Below the pieces are notes generated by a model. It made no database searches and had not been told where the DNA came from. It saw nothing but the letters and a program-made list of their open reading frames with translations. Shown piece after piece: positions 34,501 to 46,500 of a stretch of 64,000 nucleotides of DNA. The translations under genes and the position numbers were made by a program. The DNA is from Castor canadensis. Lineage: Eukaryota > Chordata > Mammalia > Rodentia > Castoridae. The stretch's first letter is position 1; each line of letters begins with the position of its first letter. The stretch is taken from positions 26,240,001 to 26,304,000 of the forward strand of contig NC_133392.1 of the NCBI RefSeq assembly GCF_047511655.1, read 5' to 3'.

Positions 34501-37500
34501 CTACACAGATTTCCTTTTTCATAATTTATTGTTTTCACTTGCTGTGTCCTGAACACCTGCCTTTCATACTGAAAGCCATTTCCATTCTTTTTATAACTGT
34601 CTGTCCAGCTTTCTGGAGACCCCTACGGTAACTTACAGTCAAAGTCATGTGCTATGAATGACCCCTGCATTTCATTCTTAAAGGAATCCCCATGTCACAG
34701 ATAAAGCTCAGGGGTGTTGAGTGACTGTCACCAAACAGTAGACCCAAGATTGGAGGTCCGCCCCTACACTCCTCCACTTCCAGGCCAGCTTTGATCGAAC
34801 CCTTTTTGCAGAGTCAGTGTCCCCCCCAATTAGGCTGGCACTTCAGCGAGCGAAATCACGGCCAGGCACCTTCCTAGGAGCCTTTTCTCTGGGCCTTGCT
34901 GGGTAAGGATGGCTGGGGTGTCAGGAGAACTGAGTTAGTAAGGACAGCAGAGGCTACAATTGGGCTCCAGCTGAATACAGAAACGGAGCCTCCCAGCTCT
35001 TGTGCCCTCCCCCCCCCCCTTCCAGGAACTGTGCTGTCTGGCCTGGCGAGGTTCGGGTGCTGTTCTGGAAGCCTCCTGGGGCCTGGCTGGTTGGGGTTTC
35101 CCAGCATTGTGCTGGCAAGGAGGAGGGAGCCAACCGGAAAATATGATTATTCCAGCGAATTGACTCTGACAGCAGCTGTGCAGAGCAGCTGGGGGCCACG
35201 CAGAGGCAGGGGCGAGGGCCCTGCAACAATTGCATGGAGGGCCTGGGGCTGACTGGGCCCTGGGGAACAGTCCCTGTTCCCCAATCCCTCAGGAATTCCA
35301 GCCACTGGCCCTTGGGGACTCTGGGGAATTGAAGAGGTGAGTGAAGGGAGGGAACAGCAGGGAGAAGGATCAGTTGCTCAGAGATACCCGGTCAGGGCCT
35401 ATGGGAACAAGACTGTCACCTGGGCCCACCTACATATGCATCACCACACTCCCTACCCCACCCTGCCCCAACGCCACACCCTCAGGACTCAGTCCAGAGT
35501 CCTGGAGCTAGGCAGGCCATGCCATGACCTACAGTAGCACCAGCCAAATTTGGGGACATTGGGGTTCAATAAACAAGCAGGGCCCTAATCTCTGAGCAGG
35601 GCTGGGTGTGAACTACCCCGGTCTCTGCCCCTTCAGGAGTCCTCTTCTACATGAATATGCCACTCTTGGGTGTTCACTATCGCCCAGGCAACCGAGTCAT
35701 TGGTGAGCTGCTCTGTCTTTAAGAAAGCATTTCCTTGGGCCAGGAGTGGTGTTGCACACCTGCAATCCCAGCTTCTTGGGAGGCAAAGGTAGGAGGATTG
35801 CTATCTGAGGCTCACTTGGGCATAAGACTCTATCTGAAAAATAAACTAAAAGGAAAAGGACAGGGGGTGGGGCATGGCTTAAGAGGTAGTGTTCTTGCCT
35901 AGTAGGTTTAAAGTCCTGAGTTCAATCCCCAGTACCACAAAAAGAGGAGGAAGAGGAAGTGTTTCCACCTCCCTGTATTTAATCCACCACCACCTGGACT
36001 AGCAATCCATACTGAAGACACCTATTCTCTGGGAATACTCAGACTGCCTATACACTTTCCCAACTCCTAGACAGTGAACAGATGCAGACAGTACTCCAGA
36101 TGTGCTCTAAACAGCTCAAGTCACTATCACCTCCAATGACATATGTACTGTACTTCTAATAATGCAACCTAAGAGTACTCTGGGGTTTTTCAGTAAACAA
36201 AATCCATACACTGGTAGGCAGTATACTGAAATCCATTCTGATAGGAACCTAGTTGAGTACACTGAATTTGAAGTCATCAGCCTGGGTTAAAATCCTCATC
36301 CTGCCATTTCCTTTTAACCAGACTATAAACTAGGACAAGTCGCTTAATTTCTTTAACCTCTCTTCTTCAGCAGTGAGATCTTCACACACTGCTTTATATA
36401 AAATCTGTGTTCTAACCTTGCCTTAGAAGGGATGCAGAAGAAGAAATGGAATGAAGCCATTGGATACCTAGCAGAACACCTGTGCATAATAATCATTAGG
36501 TTAATTAGGTTAATATGCTCCGCCATTGTTAGTATCGTTTACACATCAGGCTTCAGAAGAAAGTGCATGAACTCTGGGGTGCCTCGGGCCTGGGTTTAAA
36601 TGTCCCACTGTTTCCTTACAGTTTCCAAAGTGGCTCACCTGGAGGCGGGTGCCTGCCTTGACATGCCATAGCAGAAGGAGAGGTAGAACACAGCCCCTGA
36701 TGAAAGTCTCTGATAACTCAGGGCCGAGTTTGTGAACCAAAGTAAGACCCAACTATACTCAGCCATCAACTCTGACCCTAATGTAGGACTTTACATCGGT
36801 TGTGATGGGGACCCAAGAAATATTCTTGAATGAAATCACCAACTAAAGATCCAGAAGTAAATTAAAGAACTGAAAATCCAGAAGTAAATTAAAGAACTAA
36901 AGATCCAGAAGTAAACTAAAGAACTAAAAATGCAGCTAGCCAGCGCTGGTGGCTCACACCCGTAATTGTAGCTACTCAGAAGGCAGACATCAAGAGGATC
37001 AAAGTTCAAAGCCAGCCCAAATAGTTCCCAAGAGCCTCTCTCGAAAATATTCAACACAAAAAAGGGCTAGTGGAGTGACTCGAGTGATAGAGTGCCTAAC
37101 TAGTAAGCGTGAGGCCCTGAGTTCAAACCCTAGTACCACAAAAAAAAAAAAAAAAGATTATAGGGGAAAGAAGAAAAGGAGAAACAGTGGAGGACTGCAG
37201 AGAGAGAGAGAGGAGCAAGAAAAGTGACCCTTTGGCCTTGTTTGAAATATGGCTGGAGCTGGGAGTTGAGGGGGCCTGAGAGCTGCTGGAAACAACTAAA
37301 CACGGCACAAAGCCCAGTGTTGGTGCCCAGCCCAAAAATGTCCTCTCTCTCTTCCCCTCCACCCCTTGCGCAGGAGCAGCTGCTGATGGCCAGCAGGCTC
37401 CAAAATAACTGTCCCAACAGTGGGCCAGCTGCACAGAGCCTGAAATAGATGAAACCCGAGATGGAGGAGCGCTCTTCACGTGGTGGACAGCAAAGGTCCT

Positions 37501-40500
37501 GGCTGAGTGAGCCTTCACCAAGATGGAGGTCAGGGTCATGTCCGGCTCCCAGTCCTGAGAGGACCTGGAACCACAAGCAACATGGTAGCCTCACATTTGG
37601 AAGCAACAAGTTACATAATCGGTGCAGGACACTCTGCCCACTTGAGATGACATGAGGGGATAGTCTGCTGGCTCTGCTACATGTCCCTTCAACTCCTGTA
37701 ACTCTTGGGCCTGGGAGTGGCTCTGCAGGCAACCTGGGCTAGAGCAGAAATAACCAGGACCTACCAGGCCCCCCACTCACTGACTCACTGTGTGCCCAGC
37801 CCTAGGCAGGGGGCCTGGGCAGAAGAGAAGCCAGGACCTGCCCGGGTCATCAGTGGCTTCAGGGAGGGCCCAGGCTTGGATGCATGAAGCTATCCGAACA
37901 TGATTTGGTTACAAGGCTTCACATCCCAGGTTGGGTGGACCTCGGTGGGCCTGAGGAGCTAAGGAGCTAGGAAATCCAGGTGCCCTGCCAAGTTCTCACT
38001 CTGCCTGGCTAGAATGCCCCTGGGGACAGGAAGCTTATCACCTTGCAAAAAGACTATTAGCCTCTATCTCTGAATCAGGATAGCTCTCCTCAGAGATAGG
38101 CATGGTGCCACATGCCTGTAATTCCAGCATTCAGGAGAATCATGAGGCCGGCCTGGGCTACACAGTGAGACTTCTGTCTCAAAACAACAACAACAACAAC
38201 AACAAAACAAACCTGCGTGGACCCATGTACTACACCCACTTGGGGCCCCTCTGAGTCTTTCTCTCTTGGAATAAATGTCCCCTTTAGAACACAGCACTTC
38301 AACTGAGGCTGAAATCCCTGTCCTGTTTTGAAGCGGGTCCAGGAAGAAACAGGGCTCTACCTGGGTAGAAGGATGGGGTTTGGACTGACAGACAGACAGA
38401 GGCACAAGGGTGGATCACTGCTGGCAAGTGCCTGAGAACCATCTGAGCAAAGGAGGAGAGAGGGCCTAGGGCACCTCTGGCCCAGAGGCCACCAGGCCCC
38501 CCCACACATGGCCAGCCGTGTGAGCTGACAGAGGCGCAGGGACCTCCTTTGAAGCAGACCCGCCATCAGCGCGGAGTCTTGTTTGTTTGGACTGTCACAT
38601 CCGGAGTGGAGCTCTGGGTAATCTTTACCCACAGCCGCCTGCAGCCACAGGCCGCCTGGCCGCTATCTTCAGCCCCTGTTTGGAAGGCGCTGCCAACCCA
38701 TTTACTGTCGCCATAAACATCCTCCTGCCCGCCTGCAGCTGGCACGGGCAGGGGAAGGAGCCGGGGAGGGGGTGCATAGCTGGCTCAGGCAGACAAGGGG
38801 CTTCTCCACCTACCTCCCAGGTGGCACCCCGAAACCCACACCCTCCTCCACCCTTTCCCTTTCAACCCAACCACAGGAAAGCTGGGAGAAATGTGCTTTT
38901 TGAGCACATTGATTCCACCCAGAGAAGCGTGGAATCTTCCATAATCACTCAGTCACAGACTCTTACTCTCACAACCCTTAGGTCTAGTGACCCTCAAACT
39001 TTCTTTTTTAAAGACAGTGGAATCTTATTTGTCCCACAGAACTCAAGCTCTGGGTGAAGAGCCAGAGCCTGGCTCTCACCCTCCCTCGGAGGCTTCCTTG
39101 GAGACACATCTGGGGAACCCCAGGAATCCAAGGGGCCCAACTGGAGAGCCACAGACATTGTTTCAAGAAAGAACTTAGATTGCATGGTGTTTCTTCCAGT
39201 TGGAGGACTGGCTTGGAGGGGGTCCCTTTCTGCTGGTAAGGGTGGGGGTGGTAAATTAGGTATTGCCCTTTAACCTAAAGATAAGAGTGTTCTCACTTTA
39301 CAGACACTTCTGCGTCTCTGTGAGCCTCATGGACATCGCTGGGCTAAGTGGGGTGTGTACAATGATGCCCAAATAATCCACAAGGAGGCCAAGGCACAGA
39401 GGAGCTGAGAAAGTGACCACTGCTACTGAGTGGCTAAGTCTCGATTTAATTGCTCTCCTGCTTCAGAAAGGCCCAGCTCCTCCCTACACACATGCCCTGC
39501 TCTGAGCCCCCCAGGTCTCTCCAAGGTCCACTGAACAACATCTTGAACCAGAGATATAGGTGGAAACAGGAAATTGCCATTTCTGTACGTGAGAAACTGC
39601 CCAAGCTTGTTCCCTGGAGAGCAGCCAAAGAAGCCCCCCAGAGGCTCCAGGGAATACCAAGTAGCAGACCTACCCAAGTCACCAAATCAGGCACCCCGGG
39701 ACCCCACTTCCTCTCTTGCTTGTACCAGCATTGCTGGGGCCCTGGTGGCCTATCCGTACCCAGCATGTGTAGCCAAGCTACCTTGAACTCCCACACTCCC
39801 TGTTCTGGAACACAAGAGGGCCTAGGTGCCAAGGGACTCACACCTGGAGAAGCTGGGAGGTTACGCAGCCTAGGTTCTTGGTTCACATTCCAACCACCAA
39901 CTACTAGCTGTGGGTCTTTGGGAGAGTTACCAGAACTTTCTAAGCCTAGGTTTTTTGCAGTCCTTGTCAGCAAAATGGGCATTATAATAAATTCCTTTAG
40001 GTACAAAGAAGATGTCTGCTGTCTTCTTAGCAAGCAGGACAATATACAATGCAAAGCAGCCCCGATCACTTGGATCTGCAAGTGTCCCAGGAGCTCAAGA
40101 GGAGGAAGGCTCATCCTGAACAGGGGAAGTCTGGGAGGGATTCCTGTTGGAGGGGAGGATTGGGTGTGGGGCCTTGATCTTATTGGCAGGATTTGAGGTA
40201 GGCAGAAGTGTCTGGAAGGCTCTGTGAAGCAGGAAGAACAGCAAGACTTTTTTTGTTTTGTTTTGTTTTTAAATGAAAATGGAGGGAAAATTGTCAAGAC
40301 AAAACCACAATCAGCATCCACTACTCCCCCACCCCCATCCCAAGGGCTGGCGCAGGCTCCTTAACCTAATATTTGCCTCTTGGCCCCAGCAGCCAGGGTA
40401 AGAGTAAATATTGGTTCAGCCTGGAAGCCGAGGGCCCACATGGCAGCGTGGTCCTGGGCTGGTGTGTACTCTCCAAGCCAAGCTACTGGACAAGCCTGAC

Positions 40501-43500
40501 CTGGGTTTTATCTCCAGGGGAACAGGGGCTCTCAGTGCAGGGCTGCAAGGCTGGGACACCCAGGACAACTGGCTAGGAACAGCCTGGCCTCCGAAAGCTA
40601 CCTGAGCGTCTCCATACTTCTCAGTGTGCAAGTGGGGAGCTATGCACTGGGGGGATGGTGAGTTCCTGGGAACCCCACCAGCTGCCCTCCTGGGCTCAGC
40701 CACCAGCACACTGATGGCTGATGCACACTGGGTCTTGCCACACTGGCCTTCTGTCTGGATCAGCTGGGACACACACCTCTCACCCCCCAAGTCACCCACT
40801 GCCTTTCCACTTCACCCCTCCCCTCAAGGACCTATCCCCTACTGCTGCTCATTCCCACCTCTGTGGCCCGGCACACCCCCCAACCTGGCTAAAGTGTTCC
40901 CTCAACTGCTCCAGCCTTTTCACCTTCTTAGGTTCCTGATTTGAAATTCATCTCCTATGGGAAGTCCTCCTGGATTGCTCCCCAGTCACACCCTATAGAT
41001 GTACTCTTCAGGCCATGCTTAATTGCAGAATTGGATTTATGTCACCTCACAGCAATTACAGGGCATACCCCGCAGTGTAACAACTCTGAGAAGCAGGGCT
41101 AGGTTTTCAATTCTTTCTCTACCCACCCTCCATCAAAAAGTGTCCAAGCCATGGGGGGCTCAGAGGCATGTACAGTGGCACCTTGTGAGTGGAGTCTATG
41201 CTCACCAGCCTTTTGCCAGAACCACGGTTGCTCTATACGAGTTAGTTAATTTTTTTAATTATTTTTCTTTTTGAAACGGGGTCTCACTATGGAGACCGGG
41301 CTGGCCTCGAACTTGCAATCCTGCCGCCTCAGCCTCATGAGTGCTGGGACTACAGGCATGGGCCACTATCAAGTTCACATTTCTGAGAGGAGCAAGGAGA
41401 CCTTAAAAATCTGGGATAGGAGTTTATCTGTCCTAGTATTAATCACCCCATAAAATGTGTTTATTTAGTCCCTGGCGGGTCCTTCTTCCTGGAGGTAGGA
41501 AGCTGTTATTCTTGGAGATAACAGCCCAGGCTTGGGCCAGGAAGCCTGCAGGAAAGAGGGTGGGCTGCCGGCCTCTAGCACATGGGGATGGAGACTGGAA
41601 GGCCTGGGGCCGGCCTACTAGCCATGGCACTGGCCCCAGTGGGGCCCTGGGTTGCAGTCAAGGAAGGGAGGGGGAGACACAAGCTTCTCTGGCTCCACTC
41701 CTGCAGGGACACAGCTCACTGTCCATGGCCTGACTAGTCTACTTACTGTGTGTACACCTACTATATACACTATGTGCCAGGCACTTAGGGTGCCTCTGAT
41801 CTGAGGACAGGACACTGGCCAGATGAGGTGTGGATGGCTTTGGTTCCAGACGGAAGCAGGAGGGAACAGTGGCAGGTTTGGCAGGAAGTCACTAAAGATC
41901 AGATACTGGTTTGGGGGGTTACCACCTCAAGAAAGGCCCATTCTCAGAGCCACCAAGACAGAGAACAGAGAAGAGATAATAGCTACCAGGAAAAGAATCA
42001 GGATTGAGGTTGGGGGGAGGGGGAGGCTTGAAAGATATAGATGTGCCAGGTGTGGTGACGCACATCTGTAATCCGGCACTTGGGAGGCAAGGCAGGAGGA
42101 TTGCAAGTTCAAGGCCAACCTGGACTAACTCAGAAAGAGCCTGTCTCAAAAAAGAAAGAAAGATACAGATGTAGTGGTGTGGCAAGCAATGCTGGTGGGG
42201 GAGAGAGAAGGAAACGGAGCATGAATCTGTGCAGAGCGGCAGGCATGTCCCAGAGCACAGGGCACTGCCCCAAAGGAAGGAATAAGGGGCCAGCCCATCT
42301 CAGATCTCTTGGATGGATCACTCTGTCCATGGATCTTCCTCTTCTTTTTACACACGCTCACACACAAATCAACTTAGCAAAAACAAAAATGAAGAGACAT
42401 TTTAATCTGCTAATTGAATGTAGGGGCCATATCGGTGTCAGAAAATGCCAAGGATTATGGTGATTTATGGCTGGGATGGGAATCATTGGGGCCCCAGCCT
42501 TATCGGGTGCAGAGAGGCTGCTGGGAAATCCAAAGGCAACTGAACTCCTCTGAACAAACCCATTTATAGTCAAAGGACAGGAACTGGCCAATCCAGGTCA
42601 GGCTGCCCGTGGGGCCCCGCAGACTCCTTGGCGCCTGAGGGTCAGAAAACCCATGTCACCTGGCATGCTTAGCTTCATTCCATCTATCCAGAGTCTCCTG
42701 AAGTATGGAGGCCCAGTCCCAGACTCCTCTTCCAAAAAGCCTTCCTAGACTTCACCTTCCTGTGCTAACATGCGCCTCCTGATTTCCTGCCTCCTTTTAT
42801 GTTTAAACCTGCTGGACGGTAATGGGAAAGGCATTGCTCTTGTCTGAGAACATCCAGTACAGTCCCGGTTCTGCCACATCCCCACATGGACAGGCCAGGC
42901 CCTCCATGGGCCTCAGTTTTCTCCCTGCCAAATGGGGATAAAAAATGCTCCCATCCAAGCCTGTTGCCTCGAGGTTAAGTGAGTTAACCGGACGGAAAGT
43001 GTCTCGGCAGATGGAAGGGATCCTATGACCACATTGCTTAGCAATTTACTACCCTCTCTGGGTTGTGCCCTCATTGTGTCCAGAGCGTCTGCTTCGCCTC
43101 CCTCACTGCCCAGCAAGCTTGGGACTGTCTGGTCCACCTCAGCCCCCTCCCACCTGCCCTTTCCTCCATCTAACAAGCTTCCTGTCCTCCACTCTCCCTC
43201 CCACCCTGCAAACATCATGCAGCGTTGCCCACAGGCCAGGCTGGGACGGACATAGCTTCCTCCCTCGGAGCCCTCCAGTCTTGTGGGAACAGACTGAGGA
43301 CCCCAAACTACGAGAAGCAAAGACACTGTGGGGTAGACACAGGCTAGAGAAGAGAATTCTGCAGGGAAGGCCTCAGGAAGGAGACAGCTTTTGAGCTGGA
43401 CCTTCAAGCCAGAGCGGGGACAGTGAGGAAGGGAACTCTGCTTAGAGACAAGCCAGAGTGTTGCTCCACCTCCTTCGACTTTTTCCCCCCCAAGACTGTG

Positions 43501-46500
43501 ACTTTCTCAAGAGCAGACACGCTCTGTGGCAGAGGGCTGGGGAATTCAGGATTCATGACCACTTCACAGATGAGAATGCTAAGGTTAGACAGGCATGGCC
43601 AAGTTGGAGCTTAGACTCAAGATTTGGGACCCCACTACCTTGAAGTGTGTGGCCCTGAGGACACCAGAACAATGGGAAAAGACTCACTTGAACTTTGGGT
43701 TAAGCACTGCCAGCAGGTGGGGATGACTGGCAGCCACTGGTCACCTACTGTGTGTCAGCTACTCCTCCTAAGTCAACCCTTCTAGACTTCAAAAGAACCT
43801 GAGAGCAGTTATTACCACCCCATTGCACAGAAGAAACTGAGTCCTGCGCCTGGCACAGGTGGGACCAGGCTCCAACCTGGGTCTGTCTATCTCTGCAGCA
43901 TAAAACTTCTGCAGGTAGAGGCCCTGCAGGTGCAGACAGGACACAGAGGGGATGGACAGAGCCTGTCCCAGCTGGCCTGGGCACCCTGCATATGTGGCTG
44001 GCTCCAGGAACAGCCCGTTTCAGGCCCTGGACAGGTCAACATGAATACAGAAACACTTTTATTGACTTGAAAAACAGAAAGTTCCCAAACTGTTAGTTAA
44101 TCAAAACAGCCTCCTGGTGTTTGGAATTCAAAAACAGAAAAACTTCATTTCTTTGTTTTTACTTTCACTGACTTTTTACTCAAATAAAAGTGTTTTGATA
44201 GGAAAAGTTTCACTGTTTCTAGGCTCTGAAGTCAAAAAGAAGGGGGAATAAGTTTTCAAGCACCTTGGTGGCATTTTTCTCTGCAAGGGGAAGGGGCCAG
44301 GGATAGGAGATGGAAGGAATGAGCATTGGTTGAACTTACACTTAGTCCCAGGACAGAGCTGGACACTTCACTCACAGCCTCGTTAACTTAATCTTCTCAT
44401 GGATTCATTTTACAGATGAGGAAGCTGAGGCTTGGACAGGCTCTGCCTTCTGACAAAATCAGTTTGCCAACAGGCTGATCTGTATCCACAGTCTGCGTGC
44501 ATGACTACATGTGCACAAGTATCGCAAGGTGGGGAAAATCCTGTACTGAAGCCAGGGACTAGGTTCTAGCCCCACCTCAAAGTCACTGTGGAACACTAAG
44601 AAGTCAGGCTCTCTGAAGCTCCTTCCAGCTGCCATGTATGTCCCTTAACATTCCAGGCCACCTTCTTTTTGTGTTGGATATTTTCAAGATAATGTCTCGA
44701 GAGCTATTTTGCCTAGGGCTGGCTTCAAACCACAGTGCTCCTGATCTCTGCCCCCCACCCCCCAGTAGCTAGGAGCAGCTGCAAGGGTCTTAGCCGACAC
44801 CCCCCACACACACACACACCCAGTGCCTTCCGCTCCCTGCTCCCATCTCTTTTACCCAACATCCCTGCAGAAAGCTCTAGGGTAGGGTTGGAGCCAGGCT
44901 CCAAGGAGGCTGCAGGCCAGGGCTAAGAGCTGGCTTTGGAGCTGCGCAGACTCAGCACTGAAAGCTGACTGCACCACTCACCACTGCGGGACTTAGCCTC
45001 CCTGAACTTGAGTCTCTGGCAATAACAGAGTTGGCTTCCCAGGATTGCTATTAGAACAGGCAATAATGAAGTGCTAGCCTGTAGAAAGCCCTCCACAAAC
45101 AGTGCTACTGCGATTAAGGACTCCAGGCCTGGGGTTTGAGGCTGCCATTTCTGATGGTGAAAGTTGTGTCCTACTGACAGGCCAACCTGAGGGGCTGCAA
45201 GGGTCAAAATATCACCAAGGCTCCACTAGCCAAAGCTGCAGCTGGGAGAAAAGAGCTCTCTGCAGTTCCCATGAGGACCCCCGGGGCTGCCCCTGACTCC
45301 CTTAGCCTTGAGACTAAGGGCCCACACCTGACGGGCAGTATCAGGTCCAGTGCCTGGAAAGTGCCCTGCACTGAAGGAACCAGAGGAGGTGGCACTCACC
45401 CAGCAGCTGGACGCCCCGAGTGAGGCCATAAACGTCCACCAGGGCCCAGAGTGGGTCAGTCGCGCGGACTCCGTTGAAGAAGAGCATGACAGCCGAGTCG
45501 TTGATGCGGTAGAAGACTCGACCTTTCTTGTCCACCCAGAAAGCGATGATGTTACCTTCACTGGCGTACTCCTCAGGCAGGGCCTTGGCCCAGAAGCCAC
45601 TCTGGGACACCAGGTCAGGGCAGGCGTACTTGGGCAGCGAGTCCGGGTGGATGCAGGACGGGTCCTTGCTTGTGAAGCCCAGCCGCAGGGCCCCGCTCCA
45701 GCAGCACTGCTTCTTGGTGATCTGGTGGCAGGGGGTGGCCTCAGTCCAGCAGCTCCCCCTTGGTCAGACAGACCAGAGGGACGGGAAGATGCCCTACTCT
45801 CCAGATCACCCTCAGCAGACTCTCAGGGGGCTGTCCTGGGCCAGCTCACCCCACATTCAGGTCCTTCCCTCCCCTGGGGGCCTTCCCATGGGCTGGTGAG
45901 AGTCAATGTGGCCTTTATTGAATAGGAAGACTGGGACAAGAATAAGGACAGGGGAAGGGTAGCAGTGGAAAGGAAAGAAGAGGCCTAGGTGCTAAAGGCA
46001 GGGGCAGCAGGCCCAGGCTGTGGGGGAGGCCAGAGGCCGGGTGAGGGTTCCAGGAGACCCACCTTCAGCCTAACTTGCTCATAGATGAGCACCGGGCGGT
46101 TGCTGAAGGTGATGGCGTTGCAGAAACTGGCCTGCCTCTTGACAGCCTTGTGGCTGAGGTCCATGAGGATCTGGGAGCCCTTGGTGTGGGGGTGGAAGAG
46201 CAGTGGCGTGGTCGGGAGCCCCCCGCTGGACAGCACTGGGGGGCAGTGCTTCTGTTTGTGGTGGCATCGGTGAGAGGCGACGGGGAAGGGGCCCCCAATG
46301 GAGTCTGCAAAGGAACAAGCCACAGAGTCAGAGAACTTCATAGGACCAAGAGCCGCAGCAGGGTCCCTAGGGAAGGGCAGAAGCAGACGTGCCACCCTCC
46401 ACCACAGCCAGCTGTTACCAACATCCTCTCCTGCTATACCCATTGTCATCTCCCCAGTCACTATCTGCCTTTACTGCTTTGTTATCCACCACCATCTACC

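Larger units (their letters stand above)
33179..45399 (-). other. NEURL1 large intron (12.2 kb)
   Basis: GTGAGT donor at 45399, GCGCAG acceptor at 33179. It is rich in SINEs (listed separately) and MIR relics, with a 27-bp tandem repeat at 36841-36930 and single-copy stretches. 38560-38760 and 42385-42600 look like candidate conserved noncoding sequence. I found no other gene in it. Confidence 0.85.

Noticed and set aside
39446..40321. Overlapping 291-codon (minus) and 248-codon (plus) ORFs in the NEURL1 intron
   Set aside because: They overlap a MIR relic, have no family signature and are open on both strands. Considered chance.
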